10,913 nt of DNA from an uncultured Oscillospiraceae bacterium (GCA_934643765.1 CAKUCT010000049.1:1-10913), one strand, 5' to 3'. Shown: positions 1-6,788, counted from the first letter of the stretch. A program made the numbers and translations. Notes: generated by a model not told the origin, from the sequence alone.

Positions 1-330
1 GCGCATGGAAAAGTCCTGCGCGAGTCTGACCATCGCGTCGTAGACCGAAGCGTCGCCGTGCGGATGGTACCGGCCCAGCACGTCGCCGACGCAGGTCGCG
101 GACTTTTTAAAGGGTTTGTCAGAGGTCAGGCCGTCTTCGTACATTGCGTACAGAATGCGCCGGTGCACGGGCTTCAGACCGTCTCGTACATCCGGAAGCG
201 CACGCCCGACAATAACAGACATCGCGTAGTCGATGTACGACGACTTCATTTCTTCTACCAGTTCTGACTGAACAATGGTCTGCTCGGGGAACAAAATATC
301 CTCGGGCTTATAATCTTTCTTATGTGCCAT
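1..330 (-). CDS. gyrA: DNA gyrase subunit A, N-terminal part (runs off window)
   Basis: GyrA is the DNA-cutting and rejoining subunit of gyrase (A2B2), which adds negative supercoils using ATP hydrolysed by GyrB. Only residues 1-110 are in the window; the catalytic tyrosine and the C-terminal wrapping domain lie beyond position 1. Visible family features are the N-terminal stretch with SSYIDYAMSVIVGRALPDVRDG (about residues 30-51), LKPVHRRILYAM (52-63), and the quinolone-determining segment HPHGDASVYDAM (89-100). The ATG at 330 follows AAGGAG (339-344) by 8 bases, and a small CTCC-AAAA-GGAG stem could cover this ribosome site. It lies 30 bases after the gyrB stop and is surely cotranscribed. 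Residue 94 is Ala where E. coli has Ser83. Identification is certain; the rest of the gene was not seen. Confidence 0.97.
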   Translation of the reverse strand, partial: MAHKKDYKPEDILFPEQTIVQSELVEEMKSSYIDYAMSVIVGRALPDVRDGLKPVHRRILYAMYEDGLTSDKPFKKSATCVGDVLGRYHPHGDASVYDAMVRLAQDFSMR

Positions 331-360
331 AGAATGGTCTCCTTTTGGAGTTGTAGGGCG

Positions 361-2319
361 TTAAATGTCGAGGTTCACGACGTATTTCGCGTTTTCCTCA
401 ATGAACTCTTTTCTGGGCTCCACGGCCTCGCCCATCAGAACCGTAAAGATCTGATCGGCGGCAACCGCGTCTTCCAGCGTGATCCGGCGCAGCGTTCTGG
501 TCTCCGGGTTCATGGTCGTCTCCCAGAGCTCGTGCGGGTCCATTTCGCCGAGGCCCTTGAAGCGGGAGATATCGACCTTCACGTTGGGATTGCCGCCGCG
601 CAGTTCGCTTGAAATCTGATCGCGCTGGTCGTCGGAGAACGCGACTTTCACCGTTTTTCCGCGCGTCAGCTTATAAAGCGGAGGCACCGCGGAATAGACA
701 TAGCCCTGCTCTATGAGCGGCCGCATGAAGCGGAAGAAGAACGTCAGAAGCAGCGTGCGGATATGGCTTCCGTCGACATCGGCATCGGCCATGATAATGA
801 CCTTGTGATAGCGGAGTTTGTCCAGGTTAAACTCGTCGCCGATACCGGCGCCAAGCGCCGTAATGACAGGGGAGAGCTTGTCGTTGCCATAGACCTTATC
901 GGCTCTGGCCTTCTCGACGTTCAGCATCTTGCCCCAAAGCGGAAGAATCGCCTGGAAACGGGAGTCGCGGCCCTGTGTGGCGGAGCCGCCTGCGGAGTCG
1001 CCCTCGACGATGTAAATTTCAGTGAGCGTCGGATCGGTATCGTTGCAGTCGCGGAGCTTATCCGGCATCTGGCCGGATTCCAGACCTGTCTTGCGGCGGA
1101 TGGCTTCGCGTGCCTTGCGCGCAGCCTCTCTTGCGCGGTTGGCCATCATGGCCTTATCGAGAATCGCGCGGGCAACGGCCGGATTTTCTTCCAGGAAAGT
1201 CGCCAGCTGATCGGCCACAATGGAATTGACCAGGGTACGGATGGAGGCATTGCCGAGCTTTGCCTTCGTCTGGCCCTCAAACTGCGCATCTGTCAGCTTG
1301 ACAGAGATGATGGCGGTCAGGCCCTCGCGAACATCCTCGCCGGAGACCTTATCGTCTGCCTTGATGATGCCCTTTTTCTGGCCGTAGGCGTTGAGTACGG
1401 ACGTCAGGGCCCGTTTGAAGCCCTCTTCGTGCATGCCACCCTCGGGGGTATGAATATCGTTTGCAAACGAGACAATGGTCTCGGCAAATGAATCGTTGTA
1501 CTGCAGGGCAACTTCTGCCGTCTGGTCGCCCTTTTTGCCCGCCATATAGATCACTTCCGGATGGATGGGCGTTTTATGGCGATTGTACCACTGGACAAAC
1601 TCGCGGATGCCGCCTTCATAGCACATGGAGTCATAGCGCTCTTTTTCCGGCTTATCGGCCGATTCGATGCGCTCATCGGAAATCGTGATATGAAGTCCTG
1701 CGTTTAAAAACGCCTGCTCGCGCATGCGCGTATGGAGCGTCTCATAGTCGTACTCCGTTGTGTCGAACATCTGCGGGTCCGGCTTGAAGGTGACCTTTGT
1801 GCCGGTCCGGTCCGTAGTGCCGATGATTCGCATAGGGCTTGTAATATTTCCCCGGGAAAACTGCATTTCATAAATCTTCCCGTCCTTATGCACCTCAACA
1901 ACCAACCACTCGGAAAGCGCGTTTACAACGGACGCGCCGACACCATGCAGACCGCCGGAGACCTTGTAGCCGCCTCCGCCAAACTTGCCGCCGGCGTGCA
2001 GGACGGTAAATACAACCTCCAGCGCCGGCTTTCCGGTCTGCGCCTGGATATCGACCGGGATGCCGCGGCCATCATCAAAGACGGTGATGGTATTTCCCTC
2101 GTTGATGGTTACCTGCACATGATGGCAATATCCGGCCAGAGCCTCGTCAATGGCATTGTCGACGATCTCATAGACCAGATGATGCAGGCCCGAGACGCTT
2201 GTCGAGCCGATGTACATGCCGGGCCGCTTACGCACAGCCTCCAGCCCTTCCAGAACCTGAATCTGGCTGGCGTCATACTGCGTTTCCACGACTTCCGTTT
2301 TCAAAATTTCTTCGCTCAT
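361..2319 (-). CDS. gyrB: DNA gyrase subunit B
   Basis: GyrB is the ATPase subunit of gyrase. It has 652 residues, close to the usual Bacillota length. The GHKL ATPase domain shows EIVDNAIDEA (51-60, with likely catalytic E51), DDGRGIP (82-88) and GGLHGVGASVVNALS (122-136). The TOPRIM metal site shows EGDSAGG from E439 and DADVDGSH with D512 and D514. The C-terminal tail contains RFKGLGEM (587-593) and typical ITLEDAVAAD. The start is ATG 2319, after AAGGAG (2327-2332) with a 7-base gap; an upstream in-frame TTG at 2421 would add 34 unconserved residues and overlap remB, so I rejected it. It sits 61 bases after remB and 30 bases before gyrA. The position matching E. coli Lys447 is Trp462. Confidence 0.98.
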   Translation of the reverse strand: MSEEILKTEVVETQYDASQIQVLEGLEAVRKRPGMYIGSTSVSGLHHLVYEIVDNAIDEALAGYCHHVQVTINEGNTITVFDDGRGIPVDIQAQTGKPALEVVFTVLHAGGKFGGGGYKVSGGLHGVGASVVNALSEWLVVEVHKDGKIYEMQFSRGNITSPMRIIGTTDRTGTKVTFKPDPQMFDTTEYDYETLHTRMREQAFLNAGLHITISDERIESADKPEKERYDSMCYEGGIREFVQWYNRHKTPIHPEVIYMAGKKGDQTAEVALQYNDSFAETIVSFANDIHTPEGGMHEEGFKRALTSVLNAYGQKKGIIKADDKVSGEDVREGLTAIISVKLTDAQFEGQTKAKLGNASIRTLVNSIVADQLATFLEENPAVARAILDKAMMANRAREAARKAREAIRRKTGLESGQMPDKLRDCNDTDPTLTEIYIVEGDSAGGSATQGRDSRFQAILPLWGKMLNVEKARADKVYGNDKLSPVITALGAGIGDEFNLDKLRYHKVIIMADADVDGSHIRTLLLTFFFRFMRPLIEQGYVYSAVPPLYKLTRGKTVKVAFSDDQRDQISSELRGGNPNVKVDISRFKGLGEMDPHELWETTMNPETRTLRRITLEDAVAADQIFTVLMGEAVEPRKEFIEENAKYVVNLDI

Positions 2320-2326
2320 ATGAGAA

Positions 2327-2332
2327 CTCCTT
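2327..2332 (-). promoter_or_regulatory. gyrB ribosome binding site
   Basis: AAGGAG on the minus strand lies 7 bases before ATG 2319 and fixes the gyrB start against the longer reading frame. Just upstream, GTCTTC (2336-2341) and GAAGAC (2348-2353) can form a 6-bp stem ahead of this site. It has no U tract after it, so it is not a terminator. Confidence 0.85.
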
Positions 2333-2380
2333 TTTGTCTTCGCAAGAGAAGACGGGGTTATTTCAGAATCGTATCGGATA

Positions 2381-2647
2381 TCAACGCTTTGCTTTTCCGC
2401 TCTGCACAAAGCGTTTTGCAAGAACTGCCGCGTTGAATTTCGTCAGATAAATCCGCGTCTGACCGTATTCATAGGTCAGGACGAAGGATTTTGGAAGTTC
2501 ATCGGTCGCTTCAATGATGCTTCCGTCTTCCTGCGCGCGCTGCAGAAATTCCCGCGTGCGCTTGGACCATGAGGTATTGTCCAGATCAAATACGCCCAGA
2601 ACCTGTCCGGCCCGCACAGCAAGATCGTATCCGATATCTACGTACAT
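2381..2647 (-). CDS. remB: RemB-like (DUF370, YaaB) regulatory protein
   Basis: This is a small protein of 88 residues in the RemA/RemB (DUF370) family. In Bacillus subtilis the yaaB/remB gene also sits between recF and gyrB, and RemA/RemB are linked there to biofilm matrix and osmoprotectant gene control; that role is carried over by family and position, not shown here. Visible features are the start MYVDIG, a hydrophobic VLGVFDLDN (16-24), and the conserved PKSFVLT (52-58) followed by IYLTKFN (67-72). The C-terminus is basic (GKAKR). The ATG at 2647 has GGAGG (2654-2658) with 6 bases between. It overlaps the last 10 bases of recF, so translational coupling is likely. It is slightly longer than the B. 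subtilis protein, mainly at the C-terminus. Confidence 0.9.
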   Translation of the reverse strand: MYVDIGYDLAVRAGQVLGVFDLDNTSWSKRTREFLQRAQEDGSIIEATDELPKSFVLTYEYGQTRIYLTKFNAAVLAKRFVQSGKAKR

Positions 2648-3744
2648 TGCACGCCTCCGTGGTGAATGGTAATAGTTTTGCCGATCTGCGTCAGCCGGTC
2701 AAGCTCGCAGCAGGTGATCAGCACCTGGCCGGACGTGATCTGATTGAGAACAAAGTCCTGCCGGCTGGCGTCCAGCTCCGAGAGCACGTCGTCGAGCAGC
2801 AGAACCGGCTCCTCGCCCGTATCACGGCGAAGAAGCTCGCGCTCTGAGAGCTTGAGGCTGATGGCCGCCGTGCGGGTCTGTCCCTGTGAGCCATAGGACT
2901 TGACAGGGATATCTCCAAGCAGCGCGTCAAAATCGTCCTTATGCGGACCGGTCAGCGCCTGCCCGGAGTCCAGCTCCGCGCGATAGTGCGACTCCTGATG
3001 TTCCAGAATCTGCGTAAATATCGTCTGCCGGTCGGCAAACGGATCTGTGACTGTGCTGACGGTATGATAAGAAAGCGTCAGCTGCTCGCGCCCGCCGGAA
3101 AATTCGTTGTGATACGCGGCAGCCGCTTTTCCAAGCGCTTCTAAGTACCGCGCGCGCTGAGAAATCAGCAGCGCGCCGACCTGCGCCAGACGGTAATTAT
3201 ACTCGGGCAGCGGCTCCAGCAAGGACGGAACCTCCCGGTAATCCTTTAGAATCTTTGTCTTGCTCTCCAGCAGCTTTCCGTATTCAGCCAGCGCGGAAGC
3301 ATAGCCAGGCCGAAGCTGACAAAGCGCGTTATCGATCAGCTTTCGCCTCGCCTGACTTCCGCCCTTGAGAACCAGAAGATCCTCCGGGCAAAACAGAACA
3401 GTCGTCAAAACGCCGGACAGCGCCGCGGCGCTTTTTTGCTTGACGCCGCCGACATAGAGCTGCCGCGGGCGGCGATTCTGAAAAAGTACGGCGCGGATGG
3501 ACTGCTGCCGTCCCTGCGAAAAGAGTTTGCAGGAAAGGTCTGCAAACTCGCTTCCGAAGCGGATGAGCTCCTGCGTTCTTCCGGTGCGGAAGCTCCGCCC
3601 CGTGGAGAGATAGCTGACAGCCTCCAGAAGATTTGTCTTCCCCTGCGCGTTTTCTCCAACAATCAGATTGACGCCCGGCACAAGCTCCAGCTGCAGGGAG
3701 CTATAATTGCGAAAGTCATACAGCTCCAGCTGCTCTAAGTTCAT
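2638..3744 (-). CDS. recF: RecF, DNA replication and repair ATPase
   Basis: RecF is an SMC-like ABC ATPase that binds gapped DNA and, with RecO and RecR, helps load RecA. The protein has 368 residues, the usual family size. Walker A is GENAQGKTN (30-38), the ABC signature is around YGSQGQTRT (284-292), and Walker B with D-loop is LLLDDVLSELDASRQ (315-329). N-terminal LELYDFRNY (6-14) is typical. The ATG at 3744 overlaps the yaaA stop as ATGA, and GGAGG (3749-3753) precedes it by only 4 bases, a rather short spacing, so coupled translation with yaaA is likely. The 3' end overlaps remB by 10 bases. Nothing looks damaged. Confidence 0.98.
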   Translation of the reverse strand: MNLEQLELYDFRNYSSLQLELVPGVNLIVGENAQGKTNLLEAVSYLSTGRSFRTGRTQELIRFGSEFADLSCKLFSQGRQQSIRAVLFQNRRPRQLYVGGVKQKSAAALSGVLTTVLFCPEDLLVLKGGSQARRKLIDNALCQLRPGYASALAEYGKLLESKTKILKDYREVPSLLEPLPEYNYRLAQVGALLISQRARYLEALGKAAAAYHNEFSGGREQLTLSYHTVSTVTDPFADRQTIFTQILEHQESHYRAELDSGQALTGPHKDDFDALLGDIPVKSYGSQGQTRTAAISLKLSERELLRRDTGEEPVLLLDDVLSELDASRQDFVLNQITSGQVLITCCELDRLTQIGKTITIHHGGVQCT

Positions 3745-3995
3745 ACGTCCTCCCGGGCAACGGCCCAGGTGTTGCCCATAAAGCTGACGGTGTCGCCCGG
3801 ACGAAGCTTTTTGCCGCGCTGCGTGCAGACCTTGCCGTTTACCTGTACCTGTTCATTCTGAATAAAGGTTTTGGCCATGCCGCCGGACTCGCAGACATTC
3901 GCAAACTTCAGAAAATCCTGCAGCTTGATAAATTCCGTTGTGATCGGAATCTGTATGGTATCTTGTGACAACTTCTTTGTAACACGAACCTTCAT
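3741..3995 (-). CDS. yaaA: S4-domain RNA-binding protein YaaA
   Basis: This is an 84-residue protein consisting essentially of one S4 RNA-binding domain (about residues 21-73), with the pattern KLQDFLKFANVCESGGMAK (24-42) followed by VQVNGKVCTQRGKKLRPGD (50-68). It matches the YaaA protein found between dnaN and recF in Bacillota; its RNA target is not clear from sequence. The ATG at 3995 is 3 bases after the dnaN stop, and GGGAG (4004-4008) inside the end of dnaN gives the ribosome site. The stop overlaps the recF start by 4 bases. This packing implies one message dnaN-yaaA-recF. Family and position are firm; the cellular function is not established here. Confidence 0.93.
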   Translation of the reverse strand: MKVRVTKKLSQDTIQIPITTEFIKLQDFLKFANVCESGGMAKTFIQNEQVQVNGKVCTQRGKKLRPGDTVSFMGNTWAVAREDV

Positions 3996-3998
3996 AGC

Positions 3999-5108
3999 TT
4001 ACTCTCCCGCTTTCAGACGGACAGGAAGAACCATATAACTGTAGCGCTTTCCTTCCGTCGGATTGAGCACAATCGGGCTCAGACCATTGATCATCTCCAG
4101 CGTGCACTCGCTGTCGGGTACCGCGCGCAGCGCATCGAGAAGATAGCGGCAGTTAAAGCCGATTTCAAGATCCTTGCCATCTCCCGCGATGGGGCAGACA
4201 TCATAGGCTTCACCGATGGTTGACACCGTACGGAATTCCGCCGTATTGTCACCAAAGCGGCAGCGCACCGGGCTTTTGAGCTTTTCAGAGATGACAAGAC
4301 CCACACGCTCAATGGAATCTGTCAGCTGGCTGACATTTCCGACGAGCTTGACGGGGTTGTTTTGCGGCAGCACGCGCCGCCAATCCAGGAACTCGCCCTC
4401 CAGAATGCGGCAGACAAGCGTCGCTTCGCCGATGGAAAACAAAATATGCTTGGAGCCCGGATAGAAGATGGCGGGCTCGTCGGTATCGCCGAGGATTTTT
4501 TCAACTTCCTTGAGGGCCGCTGCCGGCGCGACAAATTTAAGCGTCCGCTCCAGACTCTCTTCGGATGTATACCGGCGAAGCGCCAGACGGTAGCCGTCGA
4601 CGGCGACGCTTGTAATCGTGGTATCTTCCACCTCAAAGAGAACGCCGGTATGAATCGGGCGGGCCTGATTTTCGCTGACGGCAAAAATTGTGCCGGAAAT
4701 CATGGCTTTCAGCTCGCTCTGCGGAACGCGGATGCCTTTTTCCGAATCAACGTCCGGAAGCTCTGGATAATCGTCGGCGGATAGGGCGGTAATGGTAAAA
4801 GAGGAAATGCCGCCTTTGATGGAAACCTTGAAGTTGTCGTCGACCTGAATGCTGACCGTGTCGTCCGGCAGTTTTCGGATGATATCAAAGAACAATCGGG
4901 CGGGCATAATGCAGGCGCCGGCTTCCTGGATATCCGCATCCAGAGTAACGGTGATACCTGTTTCCAGATTATAACCGGTCAGCGTCACTTTGACACCCGC
5001 GCGGACAAGAATGCCCTCGAGACTTGCGATGGCGCTTTTCTGTGCGACCGTGCGCGAGGCGACAGAGATGGCGGATACTAGCTGATTTTTTTCACAGGTA
5101 AATTTCAT
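3999..5108 (-). CDS. dnaN: DNA polymerase III beta subunit (sliding clamp)
   Basis: DnaN forms the ring-shaped dimer that tethers DNA polymerase III and many repair enzymes to DNA. The protein has 369 residues, which suits three clamp domains. Visible family features are MKFTCEKNQLVSAI at the start, the segment SVAVDGYRLALRR in the middle domain, and the C-terminal YMVLPVRL (358-365) that builds the partner-binding pocket. The ATG at 5108 follows GGGAGG (5118-5123) with a 9-base gap. The gene begins just after oriC, and the leader carries a perfect palindrome (5126-5146). I found no convincing -35/-10 pair for a separate dnaN promoter in the spacer; read-through from dnaA is likely. Confidence 0.98.
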   Translation of the reverse strand: MKFTCEKNQLVSAISVASRTVAQKSAIASLEGILVRAGVKVTLTGYNLETGITVTLDADIQEAGACIMPARLFFDIIRKLPDDTVSIQVDDNFKVSIKGGISSFTITALSADDYPELPDVDSEKGIRVPQSELKAMISGTIFAVSENQARPIHTGVLFEVEDTTITSVAVDGYRLALRRYTSEESLERTLKFVAPAAALKEVEKILGDTDEPAIFYPGSKHILFSIGEATLVCRILEGEFLDWRRVLPQNNPVKLVGNVSQLTDSIERVGLVISEKLKSPVRCRFGDNTAEFRTVSTIGEAYDVCPIAGDGKDLEIGFNCRYLLDALRAVPDSECTLEMINGLSPIVLNPTEGKRYSYMVLPVRLKAGE

Positions 5109-5125
5109 AGTAGGATACCTCCCGT

Positions 5126-5146
5126 TTTCGTTCTTAAAGAACGAAA
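5126..5146. repeat. Perfect palindrome in the dnaN leader
   Basis: TTTCGTTCTT (5126-5135) and AAGAACGAAA (5137-5146) are exact inverted copies around one base. It lies 18 bases upstream of the dnaN start and just beyond its ribosome site. In RNA it would form a stem of about 9 bp with a 3-base loop. It has no U tract at its 3' side, so it is not a terminator. It could be an operator, an mRNA stability element or an origin element; I cannot choose among these. Confidence 0.75.
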
Positions 5147-5155
5147 GGATAATTT

Positions 5156-5174
5156 CAGTAGTAAGTAACAGTAG
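5156..5174 (+). promoter_or_regulatory. DnaA-trio-like tract of oriC
   Basis: The tract CAGTAGTAAGTAACAGTAG reads as trios CAG, TAG, one extra T, then AAG, TAA, CAG, TAG. Every unit has a central A, fitting the 3'-[G/A]A[T/A]-5' DnaA-trio pattern known from Bacillus origins apart from C in place of T/A in the two CAG units. It is followed by a GC-rich spacer (5175-5185) and the perfect DnaA box at 5186-5194, which is the expected order, and it lies on the dnaN side of the box. The spacer is longer than I would expect, so the assignment is an inference. Confidence 0.6.
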
Positions 5175-5185
5175 AGGGTGCGACT

Positions 5186-5194
5186 TGTGGATAA
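5186..5194 (-). promoter_or_regulatory. DnaA box (perfect)
   Basis: The minus strand reads TTATCCACA, the exact consensus DnaA-binding 9-mer. It is the box nearest dnaN and next to the trio-like tract, so it probably plays the role of the unwinding-side box. A degenerate copy, AGTGGAAAA (5194-5202), abuts it in the same orientation. Confidence 0.92.
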
Positions 5195-5225
5195 GTGGAA
5201 AAACGCTTGAAAACTCTAAGAAAAA

Positions 5226-5234
5226 CTTTCCACA
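5226..5234 (+). promoter_or_regulatory. Degenerate DnaA box
   Basis: CTTTCCACA differs from TTATCCACA at two positions and is oriented opposite to the perfect boxes. It lies in the middle of the origin spacer, so weak DnaA binding is plausible but only inferred. Confidence 0.5.
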
Positions 5235-5256
5235 GGCTCTGAGTGCAAAAGAAGGG

Positions 5257-5265
5257 TTTTACACA
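5257..5265 (+). promoter_or_regulatory. Degenerate DnaA box
   Basis: TTTTACACA differs from the consensus at two positions. It lies in the origin spacer in the same orientation as the box-like site at 5226-5234. Confidence 0.4.
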
Positions 5266-5274
5266 GCATCTTTT

Positions 5275-5292
5275 GTGAAACAGAAGTTTCAC
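5275..5292. repeat. Inverted repeat of parS-like half-sites within oriC
   Basis: GTGAAAC (5275-5281) and GTTTCAC (5286-5292) are exact inverted copies around AGAA. GTGAAACA (5275-5282) is identical to the right half of the parS site at 9081-9096, and GTTTCAC matches 7 bases of its left half, but the halves are in everted order. It could equally be a plain hairpin of the origin. Confidence 0.65.
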
Positions 5293-5331
5293 GGTTGTAA
5301 ACAAGGATAAAGAGGTGTATACACAGGGAAA

Positions 5332-5340
5332 TGTGGATAA
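5332..5340 (-). promoter_or_regulatory. DnaA box (perfect)
   Basis: The minus strand reads TTATCCACA exactly, 3 bases beyond the dnaA stop codon. It has the same orientation as the box at 5186-5194, and the two are 146 bases apart start to start. A degenerate opposite-strand box, GTATACACA (5317-5325), lies beside it. Confidence 0.92.
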
Positions 5341-5343
5341 ATT

Positions 5344-6657
5344 TTAAAGTTTGTTATTGATGTTTGCCGTAATGTCGCGGATGGTATCGGGAAGGTTGGA
5401 GGTGCTGCTCTGCAAAGCTTGCTCAACCTTTTTCAGACCGTGCATAACGGTTGTATGATCGCGGTCAAACTCACGGCCGATTTCGGGAAGCGAGAGATTG
5501 GTCATTGTCCGGATGAGATACATCGCGACCTGCCGCGCTTCGGCGGTGTTTTTGTTTTTCAGCGTGCTGCGGAGCACCTGCTCTTCAATACCGTAGAACT
5601 GGCAGACCTCGCTGATGATAAGGCTCGGCGTTGGTAGATTTTCTGTCTTGCCCTTATACATGTCTTTGATGGCGCGCGAGACGTTCGGAACATCGAGCGT
5701 CATTCCGTCGAGCTCTTTGAAGGCCATGATTTTTTTGACGGTACCTTCAATCTGGCGGACGTTGTTTGTAATGTTCTCTGCAATGTAATTGCAGACATCG
5801 TCCGGAATGTCGAGACCAAGGCTCATAGCCTTGTTTTTGATGATTGCCATACGCGTCTCATAATCCGGCGGCTGAATGTCTGCAATCAGGCCCCACTCAA
5901 AACGGGTACGCAGACGGTCTTCCAGACGGACCATTTCATGCGGCGGCCGGTCGGAGGTGAGGACAATCTGCTTGTGGCTCTCATAAAGATTGTTGAAGGT
6001 ATGGAAAAATTCCTCCTGCGTTGAGTCCTTGCCGGCGATGAACTGAATATCGTCGACGAGGAACAGATCAGCGCCGCGGTATTTGTTGCGGAATTCGTTG
6101 TTTTTACCTTCGCGCAGGGAAAGAATCAGTTCATTTGTAAACTGGTCGCCCTTGATGTAAACGATATTGAAATCCGGGTGGACCTTATGGATATCGCTTG
6201 CAATGGCGTAGAGCAGATGCGTTTTACCGACGCCCGATGGGCCGTAGATAAAAAGCGGGTTATAGGTCTCTGCCGGATTTTTCGCAACGGCGAGTGCGGC
6301 GGCGTGCGCAAAGCGGTTGCTGGAGCCGACAACAAAGCGCGCGAAGGTAAACTGCGGGTTGAATTCAATAAACTCCGGCTTCTTTTTTCCGGCGCGGTAG
6401 GCGCCGATTTCACTTTCATCGAGCACCTGCAGCTGCAGATCCATATCAAAAAGCTCTTTGAGGGCGTCTTGAATATAGACAGTGCAGCGCGAGAGGATCA
6501 TATCCTTGCGGAAGCTGGACGGAGAGTAGAGAACCAGCTTCTGATCGGTCAGTTCCAGGACTTCTGTATCATCAAACCAGGTTGAAACAACGGCCGGTGT
6601 GAGTTGCTGTTCCATGTGGCCAAGGACCTTGGCCCAGATATAGGTAGAGGAGTACAA
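5344..6657 (-). CDS. dnaA: Chromosomal replication initiator protein DnaA
   Basis: DnaA is the AAA+ initiator that binds boxes in oriC and opens the duplex. With the TTG start at 6657 it has 437 residues, normal for Bacillota. The N-terminal domain begins MYSSTYIWAKVLGHMEQQL and has the usual TPAVVSTWF (20-28). The linker is very short. The AAA+ domain has Walker A GPSGVGKT (139-146), Walker B LFLVDDIQF (198-206) and TSDRPP (234-239). Domain IV carries the DNA-binding signature FDRDHTTVMHG (397-407). TTG was chosen because AAAGGAG (6665-6671) stands 7 bases before it and the protein then aligns with the family start; the upstream TTG at 6762 would lie in the promoter. A promoter at 6734-6762 drives it. 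oriC follows directly. Confidence 0.97.
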   Translation of the reverse strand: MYSSTYIWAKVLGHMEQQLTPAVVSTWFDDTEVLELTDQKLVLYSPSSFRKDMILSRCTVYIQDALKELFDMDLQLQVLDESEIGAYRAGKKKPEFIEFNPQFTFARFVVGSSNRFAHAAALAVAKNPAETYNPLFIYGPSGVGKTHLLYAIASDIHKVHPDFNIVYIKGDQFTNELILSLREGKNNEFRNKYRGADLFLVDDIQFIAGKDSTQEEFFHTFNNLYESHKQIVLTSDRPPHEMVRLEDRLRTRFEWGLIADIQPPDYETRMAIIKNKAMSLGLDIPDDVCNYIAENITNNVRQIEGTVKKIMAFKELDGMTLDVPNVSRAIKDMYKGKTENLPTPSLIISEVCQFYGIEEQVLRSTLKNKNTAEARQVAMYLIRTMTNLSLPEIGREFDRDHTTVMHGLKKVEQALQSSTSNLPDTIRDITANINNKL

Positions 6658-6664
6658 AAAAAAG

Positions 6665-6671
6665 CTCCTTT
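6665..6671 (-). promoter_or_regulatory. dnaA ribosome binding site
   Basis: AAAGGAG on the minus strand lies 7 bases before the TTG start at 6657. The gap is C followed by Ts that run into the start codon, making an uninterrupted T8 (6656-6663 on this strand). It decides the dnaA start, because no ATG lies nearby in the right frame. Confidence 0.88.
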
Positions 6672-6733
6672 CCGAATTGTTCTTGCAGAGTAAGCCCGGC
6701 TTTTCGGAAAAATGGGCATACCAATACAACATA

Positions 6734-6762
6734 ATTTTAACACGAGAGCGTGCCTTTTGCAA
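6734..6762 (-). promoter_or_regulatory. dnaA promoter
   Basis: On the minus strand TTGCAA (6757-6762) and TAAAAT (6734-6739) are separated by exactly 17 bases, matching the housekeeping sigma factor pattern at 4 and 5 of 6 positions. Transcription would begin near 6727, giving a leader of about 70 bases. That leader has a small GCCC/GGGC stem (6694-6717). No clear DnaA box lies in or near this promoter. Confidence 0.7.
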
Positions 6763-6788
6763 GCAAAGATACTATATTATATAGAAAT

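Larger units (their letters stand above)
5109..5343. other. Probable chromosomal replication origin (oriC), dnaA-dnaN spacer
   Basis: This 235-base noncoding stretch between dnaA and dnaN is where Bacillota origins unwind. It contains two perfect DnaA boxes (5186-5194 and 5332-5340). It also holds two-mismatch boxes at 5194-5202 (AGTGGAAAA), 5226-5234 (CTTTCCACA), 5257-5265 (TTTTACACA) and 5317-5325 (GTATACACA). A trio-like tract lies at 5156-5174, an A-rich segment at about 5199-5229, an inverted repeat at 5275-5292 and a palindrome at 5126-5146. The number, spacing and position fit an origin well. The exact unwinding point is inferred. Confidence 0.9.

Noticed and set aside
763..1491. 242-codon open frame on the plus strand
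   Set aside because: It is antisense to gyrB, whose motifs are intact; no ribosome site or family resemblance.
2320..2421. Longer gyrB reading frame starting at TTG 2421
   Set aside because: It adds 34 unconserved residues, overlaps remB and lacks a ribosome site, whereas ATG 2319 has AAGGAG at ideal spacing.
1732..2436. 234-codon open frame on the plus strand
   Set aside because: It is antisense to the gyrB ATPase domain and is a shadow.
5109..5343. Separate promoter for dnaN in the origin spacer
   Set aside because: No -35/-10 pair with acceptable spacing could be found on the minus strand.
6658..6762. Longer dnaA reading frame starting at TTG 6762
   Set aside because: That codon is part of the predicted -35 box, and the added residues do not resemble DnaA.
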